From Bin87 sp034423575 (GTDB lineage: Bacteria; Chloroflexota; Dehalococcoidia; Lucifugimonadales; UBA3495): DNA of 64,000 nt. The first letter of the stretch is position 1; each line of letters opens with the position of its first letter. The position numbers and the translations under genes are program-made. A model generated the notes under the pieces. The model was not told where the DNA came from, did not search any database, and saw only the letters and a program-made list of their open reading frames with translations. The stretch covers positions 4,043 to 68,042 of the forward strand of contig DAOUIF010000062.1 of assembly GCA_034423575.1 (NCBI GenBank), read 5' to 3'. Below are positions 63,943 through 64,000 of this stretch, piece after piece.

Positions 63943-64000
63943 ATGAACATTGCCGAGTTTATCACCGAGCTTTACTGCAAGATAGACGACGCCTTGCCCG
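63943..64000 (+). CDS. IS982-like transposase, cut by the right edge
   Basis: The last 58 bases open with ATG after GCGAGGAACCCC and read MNIAEFITELYCKIDDALP. This resembles the first residues of IS982-family transposases. The rest lies outside the window. The family call rests on these 19 residues only. Confidence 0.4.
   Translation, partial: MNIAEFITELYCKIDDALP

Noticed and set aside
1..64000. CRISPR arrays, tRNA or rRNA genes
   Set aside because: I looked for regularly spaced repeats and for cloverleaf-like or rRNA-like stretches and found none; the only repeats are the two hairpin families and the small motifs listed.

Overview
This is a GC-rich, gene-dense bacterial segment with no tRNA or rRNA gene and no CRISPR array that I could see. 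The gene content points to an uncultured Chloroflexota of the SAR202/Dehalococcoidia type, or a marine or sponge-associated relative. That placement is an inference from gene content: many short-chain dehydrogenases, amidohydrolases, a Rieske dioxygenase, flavin monooxygenases, a GMC oxidoreductase, a copper amine oxidase and a UGSC selenoprotein. No phylogenetic marker in the window fixes the taxon.

Layout. 1-621: a protein of unknown function that runs off the left edge (minus strand, probable TTG start). 840-8936: a catabolic block with an amidohydrolase, a VOC protein, a SnoaL-like protein, an HpaB-type flavin monooxygenase, a PaREP1/HEPN-like protein, two SDRs and a Rieske dioxygenase alpha/beta pair. 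8966-23462: ABC-F ATPase, dodecin, a second amidohydrolase, a sulfite-oxidase-like molybdoenzyme, copper amine oxidase, an NHL propeller, an LLM flavin oxidoreductase, an MFS exporter and a 1263-residue permease/propeller/FG-GAP/ASPIC fusion. 24014-32051: a peptide-type ABC importer without ATPases, a membrane-anchored PQQ-type propeller, a GMC oxidoreductase and a paralogue of the first amidohydrolase.

32274-39407 is a decayed mobile region. It holds a helicase-nuclease with two frameshifts, an intact bacterial voltage-gated channel, a degenerate insertion sequence with recognisable inverted ends, and the C-terminal part of a serine recombinase. The region is bracketed by a C-terminal fragment and an N-terminal fragment of the same channel family. 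39681-50395 holds OPRT, a histidine-kinase/response-regulator fusion lacking the phospho-acceptor His, a gamma-glutamyltransferase, a membrane XRE regulator with candidate operators, a metallohydrolase, IspH, and a PaREP1-HicB-HicA run. 50406-64000 holds a fused nuclease-methylase (restriction-modification type), a channel protein with a non-canonical filter, SDRs, Uma2, an MFS carrier, a TlpA-CopD-Trm112 group, a DUF/PIN pair with a broken toxin, a UGSC selenoprotein with an in-frame UGA and its partner, and the start of an IS982-like transposase at the right edge.

Two dispersed palindromic repeat families punctuate the intergenic spaces. One has four copies with GTCAGAATCAGG ends. The other has two full copies and a half copy with a TCATTGCGAG core. 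One full copy of the second family is flanked by a 12-bp direct repeat, and the half copy forms part of a signal-peptide coding region.
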